From Calendula officinalis (lineage: Eukaryota > Streptophyta > Magnoliopsida > Asterales > Asteraceae), in NCBI GenBank assembly GCA_963853835.1, contig OY970824.1, positions 71,744,372-71,808,371 on the forward strand: a DNA stretch of 64,000 nt, written 5' to 3'. The stretch's first letter is position 1. Each line of letters opens with the position of its first letter. This document shows, in pieces, positions 23,721 through 34,750 of the stretch. Position numbers and translations under genes: made by a program. The notes below the pieces were generated by a model that did not search any database, was not told the DNA's origin, and worked only from the letters and a program-made list of their open reading frames with translations.

Positions 23721-25841
23721 GTCAATTGTATGTTGAATCATTCGGGTTTGCCACACAATTTATGGGGGGAAGCATTGTTGACCGCATGTTATGTGCACAA
23801 CAGAATCACTAGTCGTGTGATTCCCTCTAGCCCCTATGAGTTATGGAAAGGTAGAAAACCTAACTTAGATTATCTAAGAGTGTGGGGGTGTTTAGCTTAT
23901 TATCGTACACCTGATCCTAAACGATCCAAGTTGGGAGCTCGAGCTATGAAAAATATATTCATTGGATATGCTCAAAATAGCAAGGCATACCGATTGTTGG
24001 ATAAAGAATCAGGTGTCGTCGTAGAATCCAGAGATGTGGAGTTCTTCGAGGATAAGCTAATAGGAGATGATGAAAACTCCAATTCTACCTCTAATCCCAT
24101 TCCAGTACCCAGTACTTCTCGTGATATAGTAACACCTTCTTCTGTTATAGAAGAAACACCTTCTTCTGTTGTAGAAGAACCGAGGAGAAGTACAAGGGTG
24201 AGAAAGGAAAAGAATTTTGGAGACGATTTTCTATCATACTTGGTTGAAGGATCTCAATCTAAAGTGACGAGAGAGGTCATTTTAGCAATTAATTTAGAAG
24301 ATGATCCTAAGACTTTTACTGAAGCCGTGACATCGAGAGTTGCTCCTTTCTGGAAGGATGCCATTAATGATGAAATGGATTCAATTATGGGAAATGGAAC
24401 TTGGGAGTTAGCTGATCTTCCCAAGGGTATGAGACCCATAGGATCTAAATGGATCTTCAAGAGGAAGTATCATCCAGATGGATCAATATCTGCCTATAAA
24501 GCGAGATTAGTCGCTAAAGGTTATAGAAAAAGAGAAGGTATTGATTATTTCGATACATATGCCCCGGTTGCTAGAATCAGTTCAATTAGAACTCTTATAG
24601 CAATATCAGCATTGAAAGAACTGTACATTCATCAAATGGATGTGAAGACAGCATTTCTAAATGGATATCTCAAGGAGGAGATATACTTGGAGCAACCTGA
24701 AGGTTTCATAGTATCCGGACAGGAAAATAAAGTGTGTAGACTTATTAAATCACTGTACGGATTGAAGCAAGCTCCAAAGCAGTGGCATGAGAGGTTTGAC
24801 ACCACTGTATCTGCATTCGGTTTTAAGCATAATCGTGTTGATAGATGTATCTACACTAAATGCACACATGAATACACCGTAGTTATCTGTCTTTATGTTG
24901 ATGATATGTTGATCATTGGCACTCACCTGAAAGGTATTCTTGATACGAAGAAATACCTATCCTCGAACTTTAAGATGAAATATTTAGGGGAAGTGGATAC
25001 CATTCTTGGTATTAAGGTTAAAAGGACAGATAGTCAAATTTCTCTAAGTCAATCTCATTACATAGAGAAAATTTTGACAAAGTTTCAACACTTGAATATT
25101 AAGGAGTTTAACACTCCTTTCGATTCTAGTGTAAAACTTAAAGTGAACTCTGGTAGAGCAGTGGCTCAACTAGAATATGCTAGTGCAATTGGAAGCATGA
25201 TGTATGCTACATACTGCACTAGACCTGACATTGCTTTTACAGTAAGCAAACTAAGTTAATACACTGTCAACCCCAGTACAGAGCACTGGAAGGCAGTGGG
25301 AAGAGTACTAGGATACCTGAAAAGGACTAGTAATCTTGAGTTGACTTACACGTCAAAATCTAGTATACTAGAGGGGTATTCAGATGCCAGCTGGATTGAT
25401 AACATGAGTGATTCTAAATCCACAAGTGGATGGATTTATACACTAGCTGGTGGGGCTATTTCTTGGACAAGCAAGAAACAGTCATGTATAGCTCACTCAA
25501 CGATGGAAGCTGAGCTTATTGCGTTAGCCGCTGCAGGCAAAGAGGCAGAGTGGATTAGAGATCTACTCTTGGATATTCGTTTGTGGGATACTCCGATGCC
25601 TTCAATTCCCATGTACTGTGATAGTGAGGCCACACTATCTAAAGTATATAATTCTGTATATAATGGGAAGACGAGACACGTAGGTCTTCGTCATCATTCT
25701 GTGAGACAACTAATTGAAAGTGGTACCATCAAAGTTGTTTATGTCAAGACATCGAAGAACTTGGCAGATCCGTTTACCAAACCTCCGACGAGAGATTTGA
25801 TAACATCTACCGCGAGAGTCATGGGTCTAAAACCAAATTAG
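23718..25841 (+). pseudogene. Copia reverse transcriptase and RNase H
   Basis: 513-aa frame to 25259 carrying the end of integrase, a variable linker, then the RVT_2-type RT: KWIFKRKYHPDGS, KARLVAKGY, FDTYAPVARISSIR, HQMDVKTAFLNGYL and the catalytic YVDD (about 24895). A TAA at 25257-25259 separates it from the in-phase RNase H frame, which contains EGYSDASW and SMEAEL-like (STMEAELIAL) motifs and ends ADPFTKPPTRD at the LTR-proximal side. The polymerase domain itself looks intact. Confidence 0.9.
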
Positions 25842-26334
25842 AATTATTAGTAATGGAAACCTAACTTGAACTTAGTGCTCCTATTTTCAAGTTTAATGGG
25901 TAACAATGAAATTACTAACGATAGAAGGTACTATCAATCGAGATAGATCCATGTGAGGTAGGATAGTACGTCGTTGCCGAGAACGAGGATGACTTAATAC
26001 TCTTAACAAAATTTTGAGACATCTAAGCAACAAAGATGTTATAAATTTTGCCTATCTGATCTAGAGGTGGTGCCGCCTCAAATGAAAACTTTTGGTTTGT
26101 TTTATAAAGGGCCATGAAAAGGATTTTAGCACATGGCCATATTAGTGCTCAGTGAGAACACAAAGACGACATATGTTGTGTGGGGGTAAACCGGGGAGGC
26201 TACTAAGGTTCTTGGTTTAAACCTATTAGGATACCATTGAATCAGTCTCCTCTTGTTTGCTCACATTAAACTTGGGTTTAATCTTCGTGACACCTAGGTG
26301 ACAGCATCTATCTGAATGAAAGGAAACTTTCCAA
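25842..26334 (+). other. Copia 3' untranslated region
   Basis: About 490 bp between the RNase H stop and the polypurine tract. No ORF of note. Confidence 0.6.
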
Positions 26335-26347
26335 CTTGGTGGGGGAT

Positions 26348-27088
26348 TGTTGGAAATATTAATTAATATTTATATTAATTAATACTTGCAAGTTGGCAAG
26401 TTCCCACATTGGTGGGGGAAGAATATTTAATGGGTTTATAAGGCATTTAATTCCTTAAGCTTTCAAAGGCTTTAGTGGAGGATTAAAGGCTAGACCCACA
26501 CGCGTGCCGAGCCGAGACCGATGACGCGAAATGGCGCGATTTAGGCGCACTTTGCACTTCACACGACGCATCGGTCGCTGGGAGCCGAGGAGCTTTCATT
26601 TTTGGTCAGTGTTTGAAAAAGACTGTAACGTATGGGAATTAAACCGGTTAATGACTGTGGCCGTTGTAACGTTTTTGGTTAATGACCATAGCAGTTAAAA
26701 CGTTCGGTTTAATGGTCGATATTAAATCCGAGCAGTTACGTTTTTTACCTCTGGTTCACTATAAAAACTGGCTCAAGGCTCAGTTTACAACACCCCAAAA
26801 AACCACACTTGCTCTCTCAATTGCTCCTGCGCTTGTGCTCTGTTCTTTCTCGTTTCTGATTAAACACTTTGTGTTGATTGGTATATCTTGGTTGTAAGAT
26901 CTTACCAACGTACTGCATCAAATCCTGAGGTGATACGTAGAGGCTAGCAGCATACATCACGTATAAACCTTTAAGGACATGAACCTTCATTCCGTGCAGT
27001 TTGTTCTTCGTCAACTTCCAGGTTTGTCTATTCATTTTGGTTATTTGATTATTACTAACATTGTTACAGAATATAAAATATTACAACA
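26348..27088 (+). repeat. 3' LTR of the Copia element
   Basis: 741 bp, TGTTGG...ACAACA, preceded by the purine run gtgggggat. Followed by GATAC (27089-27093), the right target-site duplication. Confidence 0.9.
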
Positions 27089-27125
27089 GATACGCTTCCC
27101 ATACTATTGTTACAAAGGGGGAGAT

Positions 27126-27416
27126 TGTTGAGTCATATTTAGTTGTAATCAATAGTCTAGGGACTAGTTATGTAACATTGTATATTAGTTTGGGATTAGT
27201 CTTAGGACTAATTAGACAATTAGGGAGATGGTATATAAACCAAAGATGTAATCCCTAATTGTAACTTTCACCATTAATCAAATTATCTTTCTTGAAAGTT
27301 CACTCTCCCCTTCTCTCTACTTTCTCTCTCTAAAACCCTTCTTCTTCTCCAAGTTTTCATCAAAACTCATCATCTAATCATCAAGCTATAGATTGATTGT
27401 TGTTTTAAGCATTTCA
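27126..27416 (+). repeat. 3' LTR of the outer LTR element
   Basis: 291 bp, TGTTGAGTCA...GCATTTCA, preceded by the polypurine tract aaagggggagat and followed by TATAT (27417-27421). The first 228 bp are almost identical to 13896-14123. Confidence 0.85.
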
Positions 27417-27641
27417 TATATTAAACCCCATAAGTTAAAAAGTTATAGAATTCAAATGGAATCACAGAAACCAAATATCTTGAAAAAGATCACTTATTGA
27501 AAAAGATCAAGAAATTGGTGTACAATAAATGGGAAATAGGTGATATCCGGATGGGAGATTGCGATTAAAAATAAAAATTAAACAAATAAAAAAAAGATGG
27601 AGGGGTACGGTAGTCCTCTTAGTAAATACAAAAATTTGTAA

Positions 27642-27714
27642 TGTTCCTGCCCGGGATCGAACCGGAGACCTTTTGCGTGTAAAGCAAACGTGATAACCAC
27701 TACACCACAGAAAC
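27642..27714 (-). tRNA. tRNA-Val(UAC): tRNA-Val (UAC)
   Basis: 73-nt cloverleaf on the minus strand. Acceptor arms GTTTCTG and CAGGAAC pair (one G-U), discriminator A. A-box TGGTGTAGTGGTTATCACG, anticodon stem TTTGC/GCAAA around the loop TTTACAC with anticodon TAC, and B-box GGTTCGATCCC. No intron, CCA not encoded. A run of five T at 27634-27630 gives a Pol III terminator. The arms are all intact, so it is probably expressed. Confidence 0.92.
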
Positions 27715-27721
27715 ATTTGGG

Positions 27722-28735
27722 AATTGCTATCTATTTCCGATCTAAATATCGGAGAGCTTGAAAGCAAGAGAGGAAATAAGGGCATAGGGCGTTGCATAAT
27801 AACGTCTTGACACAAATGTTTTAATTGTATGATTGTAATTGTTCATTGCTCCGAAAATTAGTGTAAAGTTAAAAAACCACAGAATTTTAAAAAAGTGTAA
27901 TTCTTGACATTTGAATAATTAATATTAGTGAATTTTCATCTCCAAATTTGTTACATGTATTAATTCTTGACATTTGAATAATTAATATTTAATAAGCTTA
28001 TATGGTGATGAAATTGTTATTGGATGTTATTGTGAAAATTATTAGCACTTAGGTGGTATTTTTGAACTGTTTATTCAAATATATTTTAATAGTGAAACGA
28101 GTTAGTGAGACAACACATTTAAATAATCATCGACTCGAATTTAACCCGTTTACTAAATCGGTCTGTTGAATCGACCCAAAACTGACCTAAAACTTCTTTA
28201 CCTCAACCTTACATGTTTATTTTTTTTTATGTCAGATCAAAAATTGTTAGCCCGTAATAACTAGAAGCATATAATCATTTTGGAAATATCCATGAGATGT
28301 TGAAAAATTCATTTTTTTAAGATATTGATCAGCGTGCAAACGAGATAATCATCCGTGAGCTTCTTCTTTTTTTTAAAAAGCATCCGTGAGCTTCGTAATC
28401 TTGTTTATAAGATTATATCAGGAGTGCCATTGTATAAATCCAGACGACCATGAGGATCTGATTAGGTCATTGAAGGCGTTGAAGTTCATCCATGAATCAA
28501 ATTAAGGAAAAGGCCTTGGCCCATAATTTGATGGCCCAATGTACATAAATAAAGGGGTAACATTAGTTGTACTTTTTTTTTTCTTTTAGGGTATCACAGA
28601 TATCACATTCACTAAAAAAGATTTTAAATTTTTTAATATTTTCTGAAAATTTTGAAAAATTGCACAAACTGTCTCATGCTCCTAGTATGCTCGCCCCCTA
28701 CCACAGATATAAATTTAGACCCATGAATTGTTTAT
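27722..28735. other. Intergenic
   Basis: AT-rich sequence with small local repeats: ttcttgacatttgaataatt twice (27901, 27964) and gcatccgtgagcttc twice (about 28350, 28380). No gene recognised. Confidence 0.4.
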
Positions 28736-28739
28736 AAGC

Positions 28740-29590
28740 AAGGTTCTAGAAAGCGTAAGGTATTGCGTGGCGGCACCATCAAGCCTCAGCCAAGGCGAGC
28801 GGCGGGTCATGGCGTTTTTCAAGGCGTGACTTAAGGCGATAAATTTTTTATATAATTTATATATATACATATATCAAATTAAATAAAAATTATAGATATA
28901 TTGATTTATATAACAATTCATATATAAAGCTTACAAAAAATGTTACATCTAAATTTATAATTAAATATGTTATACTTCCTCCGAGTTACTGCCGCCGTTT
29001 ACCGGGGCTTCCATTCAAAGCTTATAACACTTCTCCTTCCGACTTTCCAGCAACTCGTGACACGGGCATGGGTCATAAAGATTCTCAAAATAAGTTATAC
29101 ACTTTCCTTTTTGGGGTGATTCAAAATAAGTGATACACTTTGAAAAGTTTCCTTATTTGGCAAAAAAATGGGACCCATACCCTCTAACTATCTACTTTAA
29201 CAAAGTAAAATGACCCCTTTACCCTTACTTTTTACTTTTAAACATCATTAACCTTACTTTATTCAAAATGTGTGGGACCCATTCCCCACTAACCATCCAA
29301 TTAATCTAATTTAACCATCATTATAATCTTTTGCCTCAAAAACCGTGAAACCCCAAGTGTATCACTTATTTTGAATCGGAGGAAGTAATTCTTTTAAAAA
29401 AAAAAAAAAATTCCAGCCACCTTACAAAAAACTCGTCATAAGGCGCGCCTTATCACACCTTATCTCACGCCACGCCTAACCTAGCCGCCATGGTCTGTTT
29501 TATATTGTCGACGCCGCGCCTCACGCCTTGACGACGCCTTGGCGCCGCCATGATGCATTTTTTATAAGGCGGCTGAAAAAATTGACCACT
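28740..29590. repeat. AAGGCG-rich inverted arms around a MITE insertion
   Basis: Left arm about 28765-28845 (ccaaggcgagcggcgg, caaggcgtgacttaaggcga) and right arm about 29437-29578 (gcgccttatcacacc, ctcacgccttgacgacgcct) are inverted relatives of each other. Between them are AT-rich sequence and a Stowaway-like MITE. This suggests an old inverted-repeat transposon later hit by the MITE. The class is not clear. Confidence 0.4.
29119..29389. mobile_element. Stowaway-like MITE, copy 3 (inverted)
   Basis: Perfect inner inverted repeats of about 23 bp: gattcaaaataagtgataca at 29119 and its complement tgtatcacttattttgaatc at 29359, followed by ggaggaagta. The interior is the reverse complement of the 13577-13892 copy. 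A cttcctccga phrase at 28975 may be the separated outer left end. Confidence 0.7.
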
Positions 29591-29814
29591 AATTGATTAA
29601 TTGTATCTAGATCACCTTAACAATTGACCACCCATCCTTATTTCTTCACAACAATTAGTACGTAATAGTATCCCTACCCGTTGCCCTCTCAGCCTTTTAT
29701 CTAGGAAACTCTTTTTTATCTATGTTCCTAGTTGTTTGTGTATTTGTGCTGTTCACACAATCATCATCTCTAAAAGGATAACAAAAAACATTACCTTAAA
29801 ATTAAAATGGCTCC

Positions 29815-29825
29815 CATTATATATA
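29815..29825 (+). promoter_or_regulatory. TATA box of the FAF gene
   Basis: TTATATATAGA about 90 bp upstream of the ATG at 29911. Confidence 0.5.
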
Positions 29826-29910
29826 GACACCACCACCACAATCCCTTTGATTCCACGCCCTCATGGAAACACAATAATTCCATGCATTAATTAACCCGGC
29901 CCCATATGAT

Positions 29911-30483
29911 ATGGAGCAAACTACTTCAATTCCTTCCACAACAAGGAACGATTACTTTCCCACCAAACATACAAACATGAATGCCGAAAGCTTGTTCATG
30001 TGTACCGAAGGCCTCGGATTTGAGAGCTTCGATGACATGGAAGACATGAAAATTGAAGAAAAAGTTGATAATCGATGTAAACAACAACTGGAATCAAAGC
30101 ATGCAATAAAATTAGATGTCTTGAGTACTTGGGAGCCAGCAAAAAGATCAAGATTAAAATCTGGAATAGAATTCCCACCGCCGATTTCTTCTATAGGAAC
30201 GAGTGGTAAGCCATCGGTGTATCTGGAATCTTATCGTAGCAATGGTCGATTTATTCTCAAGGAGGTAAGGATTCCAAACCAAGAAATCTTGCATGCATGT
30301 CGAGAAGATGGACGATTAAAGCTGCAGTTTATTCAGTCTGACGATGAAGCATTATATGAAGAAGATGATGATGAAGAACTTGAAGAGAGTGAAAATGGGG
30401 ATGAAGGCGGTACCGATGATTGCTTCAAGGTTGATCATGATGAATATTATGATAACTACATGAAGAACAAAAATGATATGTGA
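29911..30483 (+). CDS. FAF: FANTASTIC FOUR (FAF) family protein
   Basis: Intronless, 190 aa. The plant-specific FAF domain spans about residues 88-141: FPPPISSIGTSGKPSVYLES, then YRSNGRFILKEVRIPNQE, then LHACREDGRLKLQFI. It is followed by a strongly acidic stretch (about residues 144-170) as in other members. In Arabidopsis, FAF proteins act in the shoot meristem and modulate the WUSCHEL/CLAVATA balance; FAF-like members are less well studied, and which branch this one belongs to cannot be told here. The N-terminal half (Met/Asp/Glu-rich MCTEGLGFESFDDMEDM) has the short conserved GLGFES motif common upstream of the domain. Single exon and short length fit the family. No damage is seen. Confidence 0.9.
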   Translation: MEQTTSIPSTTRNDYFPTKHTNMNAESLFMCTEGLGFESFDDMEDMKIEEKVDNRCKQQLESKHAIKLDVLSTWEPAKRSRLKSGIEFPPPISSIGTSGKPSVYLESYRSNGRFILKEVRIPNQEILHACREDGRLKLQFIQSDDEALYEEDDDEELEESENGDEGGTDDCFKVDHDEYYDNYMKNKNDM

Positions 30484-30514
30484 ATAATTACATTCTTTTT
30501 GCATGCAAGTTTAT

Positions 30515-30523
30515 AAACTATAA
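30515..30523. repeat. 9-bp target-site duplication (left)
   Basis: AAACTATAA, repeated exactly at 31740-31748. Confidence 0.9.
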
Positions 30524-30708
30524 GAGTAAATTACATGAATGGTCCCTGTGGTTTACACAATGTTTTGAATTTGGTCCCTAAGTCTCAGTAATTACACCCG
30601 TGGTCACTGTGGTTTACACTTCGTATTACTTTTGGTCCAAAATCCTAACAGACGTCAAATATAGCTGTTAAATTTTTTAAACTGCCTAAATTACCCCTTA
30701 GATACTCT

Positions 30709-30738
30709 ATCTTCTCTTCTCTTCTCTTCTCTTCTTCC
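30709..30738. repeat. (TTCTC)n microsatellite
   Basis: Five to six tandem tctct/tcttc units within the Mutator-like element. Confidence 0.8.
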
Positions 30739-31204
30739 ATGTACTACTTCTACAATGTCATCCCTCAAATCAAGTAACCCTAAATCATAATCCCCAAATC
30801 AACTAACCCTAAATCACAATCTGATACGAACCATTTAGGGAGAATCAACAGAATATAGTTAGTATTCGTGGATGCAACGGTAACTATCACAAAGTTCTTG
30901 AAACAAAATGGAGGTTAGTAATATTTAATTCATCGTATGGAAGCTTCAGATGCTTAGATTCATGATGAATCTGCATATATGTATGGTGAAAGATGCAAAA
31001 AAAATAAAGCCTAAATTTCATTTGCAAAATTAATCCTATTTATGCTCATCAACCTTATTAGGTTTTCCGGCGGGGTAAGCCGTCACCGTCAATCGAAGTT
31101 TGGCATATGGCCGACGCCTGGAGTTGATGTGGCCGACCACACAGAGTCGAAATCTTTAGTCTGAATGGGGAGGAATAAGGCTCTAACCGATATCAAGAAC
31201 AATC

Positions 31205-31395
31205 TCGATCACTGTTCGTGGTCGCCGGAATCGATTAAGAAGGGTGCGGTGGTGATGGCTGTCGTGGTCACCGGAATCCATTAAGAAGGGTGCGGTGGTG
31301 ATGGTTGTCGTTGTCGCCGGAATCATTTTAAAGGGTGCGGTGGTGATGGTTGTCGTCGACGGAATTGAATAAAAAGGATGTGGTGGTGCTGGCTG
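31205..31395. repeat. About 54-bp tandem repeat inside Mutator-like copy A
   Basis: Three and a half copies of a unit containing gccggaatc.attaagaagg followed by gtgcggtggtgatggttgtc. The later copies diverge. Frames across it in either strand are low-complexity. Confidence 0.75.
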
Positions 31396-31757
31396 ATTCA
31401 TAGAACCTGATTCGTTGAAAGGGTGTCGTGGTTGACTGATTTGTTCTAAATTGAAATCATGATTCGTTGTGGAATTTTCCTTGATTCATAGAACTTGCAA
31501 ATAGAGGATAAAAAATCAATTACTTCGTATAAGGGGTTTGATTGGTGGGGTTTTTTTTTAAGTGAAGGGTATTTTGGCCATTTGAAAAAATATAACAGCC
31601 AAATATGACGTCTGTTAGGATTTTGGACCAAAATCAATACGAAGTGTAAACCACAGTGACTACGGGTGTAATTACTGAGACTTAGGGACCAAATCCAAAA
31701 CATTGTGTAAACCACAGGGACCATTCGTGTAATTTACTCAAACTATAATTATATGGT

Positions 31758-31907
31758 AAGAAAAGTGCATTTATTAGGCTATGCAACCAATAGAATTTTA
31801 TCTTTACCACCTAAATATTTTTTAATTAGTTGAATTTTCAAGTGGACAGTCATTTTGGGACATTTAAAAAAGGAAACATGAATAATAAAAATGGGACGGA
31901 TGGAGTA
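31758..31907. mobile_element. Truncated Stowaway-like MITE
   Basis: Shares ctatgcaac.aatagaattt, tatctttaccaccta and gggacggatggagta with the 9007-9204 element. The left end is missing. Confidence 0.5.
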
Positions 31908-32085
31908 TTTACAATGTAAATCTCAAACGCTTTCCTAATATTTAAATAGTAAGGTTTGTCTACTTCATGCCTTATAAGAATGAGATAACAATAACTAATT
32001 AAACAAAAATGTTTCCTATAACATAATGAAAAGATCTAATTTCTGTAATTATTAAATACAAATTTAATATTTCAATCAATGTCGA

Positions 32086-32633
32086 CATGGGGCGGACCTA
32101 TGTGGTACACCTAAATTTTCGTCCAAAAGTGTAAATCATTTTTGTAAGAAATTATATATTTATGTCGTTGCTACTCCTAGAAAATGTTGAACTGCCCTTC
32201 ACAAAAAAAAGTCCAAACTTGAAATGTCCAAAATCATTTAAATCATTAGGTGGTCCAAATACAAATGTAATTTAATAAACAAAGCCTAATTGCCAACCTG
32301 AAGGGAATTACAGGCCTCTCTTACTTGATGGTGGAACACGAAAACATCATTCTTATCATTTGGTTTATAAGCTATTAAAGCTAACTTTGATTTTGCCCTT
32401 CGCAACCGCAACCATTGAACGGTACTCTTCTTTGATAAAGTTACTGAAGACGGATTTGCATAATAGAATAGGTGACAATTATTTGAAAAGGGCTTTGATT
32501 CGTAGTGTACAAAAGTAAGCAGTTTTGACGATTACGAATGAAAATGTAATGACTTATTTTCGGCAAATATGGACAATTCTAAAAAAAATTGTGCTACCCC
32601 TAGATTTTCTTCTTGGGTCCTCCACTGGAGTTA
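32086..32633. mobile_element. Possible hAT-like remnant
   Basis: Left phrase atggggcggacctatgtggt and right phrase ttgggtcctccactggag resemble the inverted ends of plant hAT MITEs (ggcggacc against ggtcctcc, imperfect). No clear 8-bp duplication found, so this is tentative. Confidence 0.3.
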
Positions 32634-33935
32634 GAACTCTTATATTTAACTGCTAAACGTGCATATCAGTAAAATTGGCTTAAAGGAAGCATGTTAAATG
32701 GTTCAAAATCCGCAAAAACGCAATTTTAGTACATAAAACCTCAAAAACCATCCAAAAATAAAATCTATACTAAAATATTATAATTTTTGCGATCATATTT
32801 GTCACTAAATGTTTATTAATGATTTAAAATTTTGCTCCGAATTTTATTCTTGAGGCGTAATGCCAATACCTAAAACTATACTACTTGTTTGGGAATATTA
32901 TCCAACTTATCTAACCGCTCTATTTCGTCACCTCTACTCTAAATGTATCAAAGGAGAATGCATCGGTTCTTTTACATAGTAACATTTAGATTTTAGAAGC
33001 TATTTTTTCCCCCAACTTTCCAAATCCATATAGAAGGGAGGGACGAGGGTAATTAATAGCCTAAATAAAAGGTTAAGAGGGATTCCCTTCATTATCAGCT
33101 GATTTTTTAAATTATGAAATGTGATCAACACGACCCGAAGATCAAGCTATGTGATTATCAACATATACATAAGTAAGTGAACACGATTGAGTCGACGAGC
33201 AACAATTACTGACATTCGCCCCATATAGTGGGAGCCATGTGCATATAGACAATTTAACATATCCGAAATTCGAATTCTTATGCCTAGTGGTCTCGTGTTT
33301 TGATTTGGTTTCATTCGATTGGATTTTAATGGCAAATTGGACCATTTTGTGCTAGTGACAGTTAGGTTGTTGGGACCATTTTGTCCATGCTCAAAACTAA
33401 GCTTGTTCAAAAATATTCGTATAGGTATATTCCTTCGTTGAGTAAATAGAAATGATATTTGTTTCTATTATTTGTTCATACCCACTTGATAGGATAAAAT
33501 GTGTAATCAACTAATAATCTCTCCTGATATTATCCCTTAGATCTGACACATGTATTGATTTAATGAGTAGGGAAATAAATAAAAACAAATAATAGAAAAT
33601 AAAACTATTAGTTTTGATTAAAATATATAAGAATAGTTTCTTGTAAGAAATAAGGTGAAGGACCACTTTTATAGTTGTCGTAATTGATAGGGAAATAAGA
33701 TGGTCCACCTATTACTTACTTTATAGAAGGGCATTGGAGGTGGTGGTTACTTTCAGTTGAAGATGGAGCATTAATTTCCAGCCACTCTACTGCCATAAAA
33801 CATCATGTGTGCTCCAATTTTTTAGGTTTCTTCCTATACACACAAAATACCAAATACCATATTAAAATATCTTGGACCCACCAAAATCTCCTCCCCAGCT
33901 CTTCCACTAGCCGAAGGCGCCAACCCCTTAAACAC
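32634..33935. other. Intergenic
   Basis: AT-rich, with many short unrelated ORFs. I recognise no gene, RNA or repeat family. Confidence 0.4.
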
Positions 33936-33940
33936 CCCCA

Positions 33941-33962
33941 CCCCCCCCCCCCCCCCCCCCCC
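33941..33962. repeat. Poly-C tract
   Basis: 22 consecutive C after ccaccccca-type sequence, directly followed by an A-rich run. Length may be unreliable in assembly. Confidence 0.9.
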
Positions 33963-34725
33963 ACAAAAAAAAAACCGAAGACCCATGTCAACGGGTGACG
34001 GATTTTTGGTCCCAACCGATGCCTTCGACTTATACAGTTGTCACCGGTCTAATACCCATGCCCTAGTTACTTTCACGAAAACTATACATATAAATGTTAA
34101 TATATGTATTTAAAAAAAATTCATAAATATATGTTAATAAGTTTTTTGCCTAATGAAAAAGTTATAAAAAAAATAATAATAATCAAGGTTTAATTACATG
34201 TCATTCTTTTTCATTTATGAACACATTTTTTTGTTTATTAATGAACAAAAATATCATTAGTTAAATATTAATATTTTACCTTTTTTGTTTATAACTGAAT
34301 ATTTATTAAGATTTATTCATAAATGAATTTTAGAACATGAATTTCACATAGTATTTCTTTTGATCTTATCTAAAAACATTATTAATTGATTATTCAATTG
34401 TAAACTAATCACATAAATCTTTGTGGCCCAAGCGGAAGGGCATTCAGCAAGGGATCAGTTGTTATTGAACTCAAGTGTCTTCCCTTGCCAATATTTTTTA
34501 GTAACATTTGGTCCATAGTAATAATATCACAAATTTGTTACGATAATTGTTTTGGTCTCTCTCATTTCTCTAGTACACAAGATTCTCTATTTTGCTCTGA
34601 ATATATCTGATTGAAGATTTATGAAAGTGATAATACTGTCTTTTTAGAGATTTCAAGTATTCAAAATTTAGTACAAGTTTATAACTTTGATATGGTTTAC
34701 AAAACAATCCCATAACTTTTTGTAG
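33963..34725. other. Intergenic
   Basis: AT-rich sequence with no recognisable gene or complete repeat. Confidence 0.35.
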
Positions 34726-34728
34726 GTA

Positions 34729-34750
34729 ACTAGCGGGTATTACCCCGGGG
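34729..34750 (-). mobile_element. Possible Helitron 3' terminus (minus orientation)
   Basis: Minus strand reads CCGGGGTAATACCCGCTAG followed by T: a short GGGTA/TACCC hairpin just before CTAG, with T as the next base. This matches the Helitron 3' rule loosely (the hairpin is closer than usual). No 5' partner identified to the right, so low confidence. Confidence 0.3.

Larger units (their letters stand above)
21060..27088 (+). mobile_element. Ty1/Copia LTR retrotransposon, decayed
   Basis: Complete structure: 5' LTR 21060-21787, gag 21863-22726, protease, GAG-pre-integrase, integrase, RT and RNase H to 25841, a non-coding stretch, a polypurine tract (ttggtgggggat, 26335-26347), 3' LTR 26348-27088, flanked by GATAC. 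The order protease-integrase-RT-RNase H defines Copia. The coding region is broken: stop at 22724 in the zinc knuckle, stop at 23273, a deletion at about 23525 that removes the first half of the integrase core, stop at 23673, stop at 25257. It cannot move on its own. It sits inside the 13896-27416 element and so is the younger insertion. Confidence 0.93.
13896..27416 (+). mobile_element. Composite LTR retroelement with nested insertion and inverted gag domain
   Basis: Bounded by LTRs in direct orientation (13896-14123 and 27126-27416) and by TATAT duplications. A polypurine tract (aaagggggagat) directly precedes the 3' LTR at 27114-27125. The interior contains a minus-strand gag-like region (about 15009-17640), an inverted PBS and LTR end (18971-19103), sequence with further gagggggag tracts (19790, 20629, 20752) and the complete Copia insertion 21060-27088. 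No reverse transcriptase of its own is found, so it is non-autonomous or badly rearranged. Confidence 0.75.
30524..31739. mobile_element. Mutator-like non-autonomous element, copy A
   Basis: 1216 bp with long terminal inverted repeats (about 145 bp): left GAGTAAATTACATGAATGGT, right end complementary (accattcgtgtaatttactc). Exact 9-bp duplications AAACTATAA flank it, the Mutator signature. The interior lacks transposase and holds a TTCTC microsatellite (about 30710-30740) and a GC-rich tandem repeat (31222-31392). Inserted about 40 bp downstream of the FAF stop. Termini shared with copies B and C. Confidence 0.9.

Noticed and set aside
31183..31401. Minus-strand ORF rich in His/Thr/Ile
   Set aside because: Translation of the 54-bp tandem repeat within Mutator-like copy A.
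33807..34015. ORFs on both strands with poly-Pro or poly-Gly
   Set aside because: Created by the poly-C tract; no flanking coding signal.
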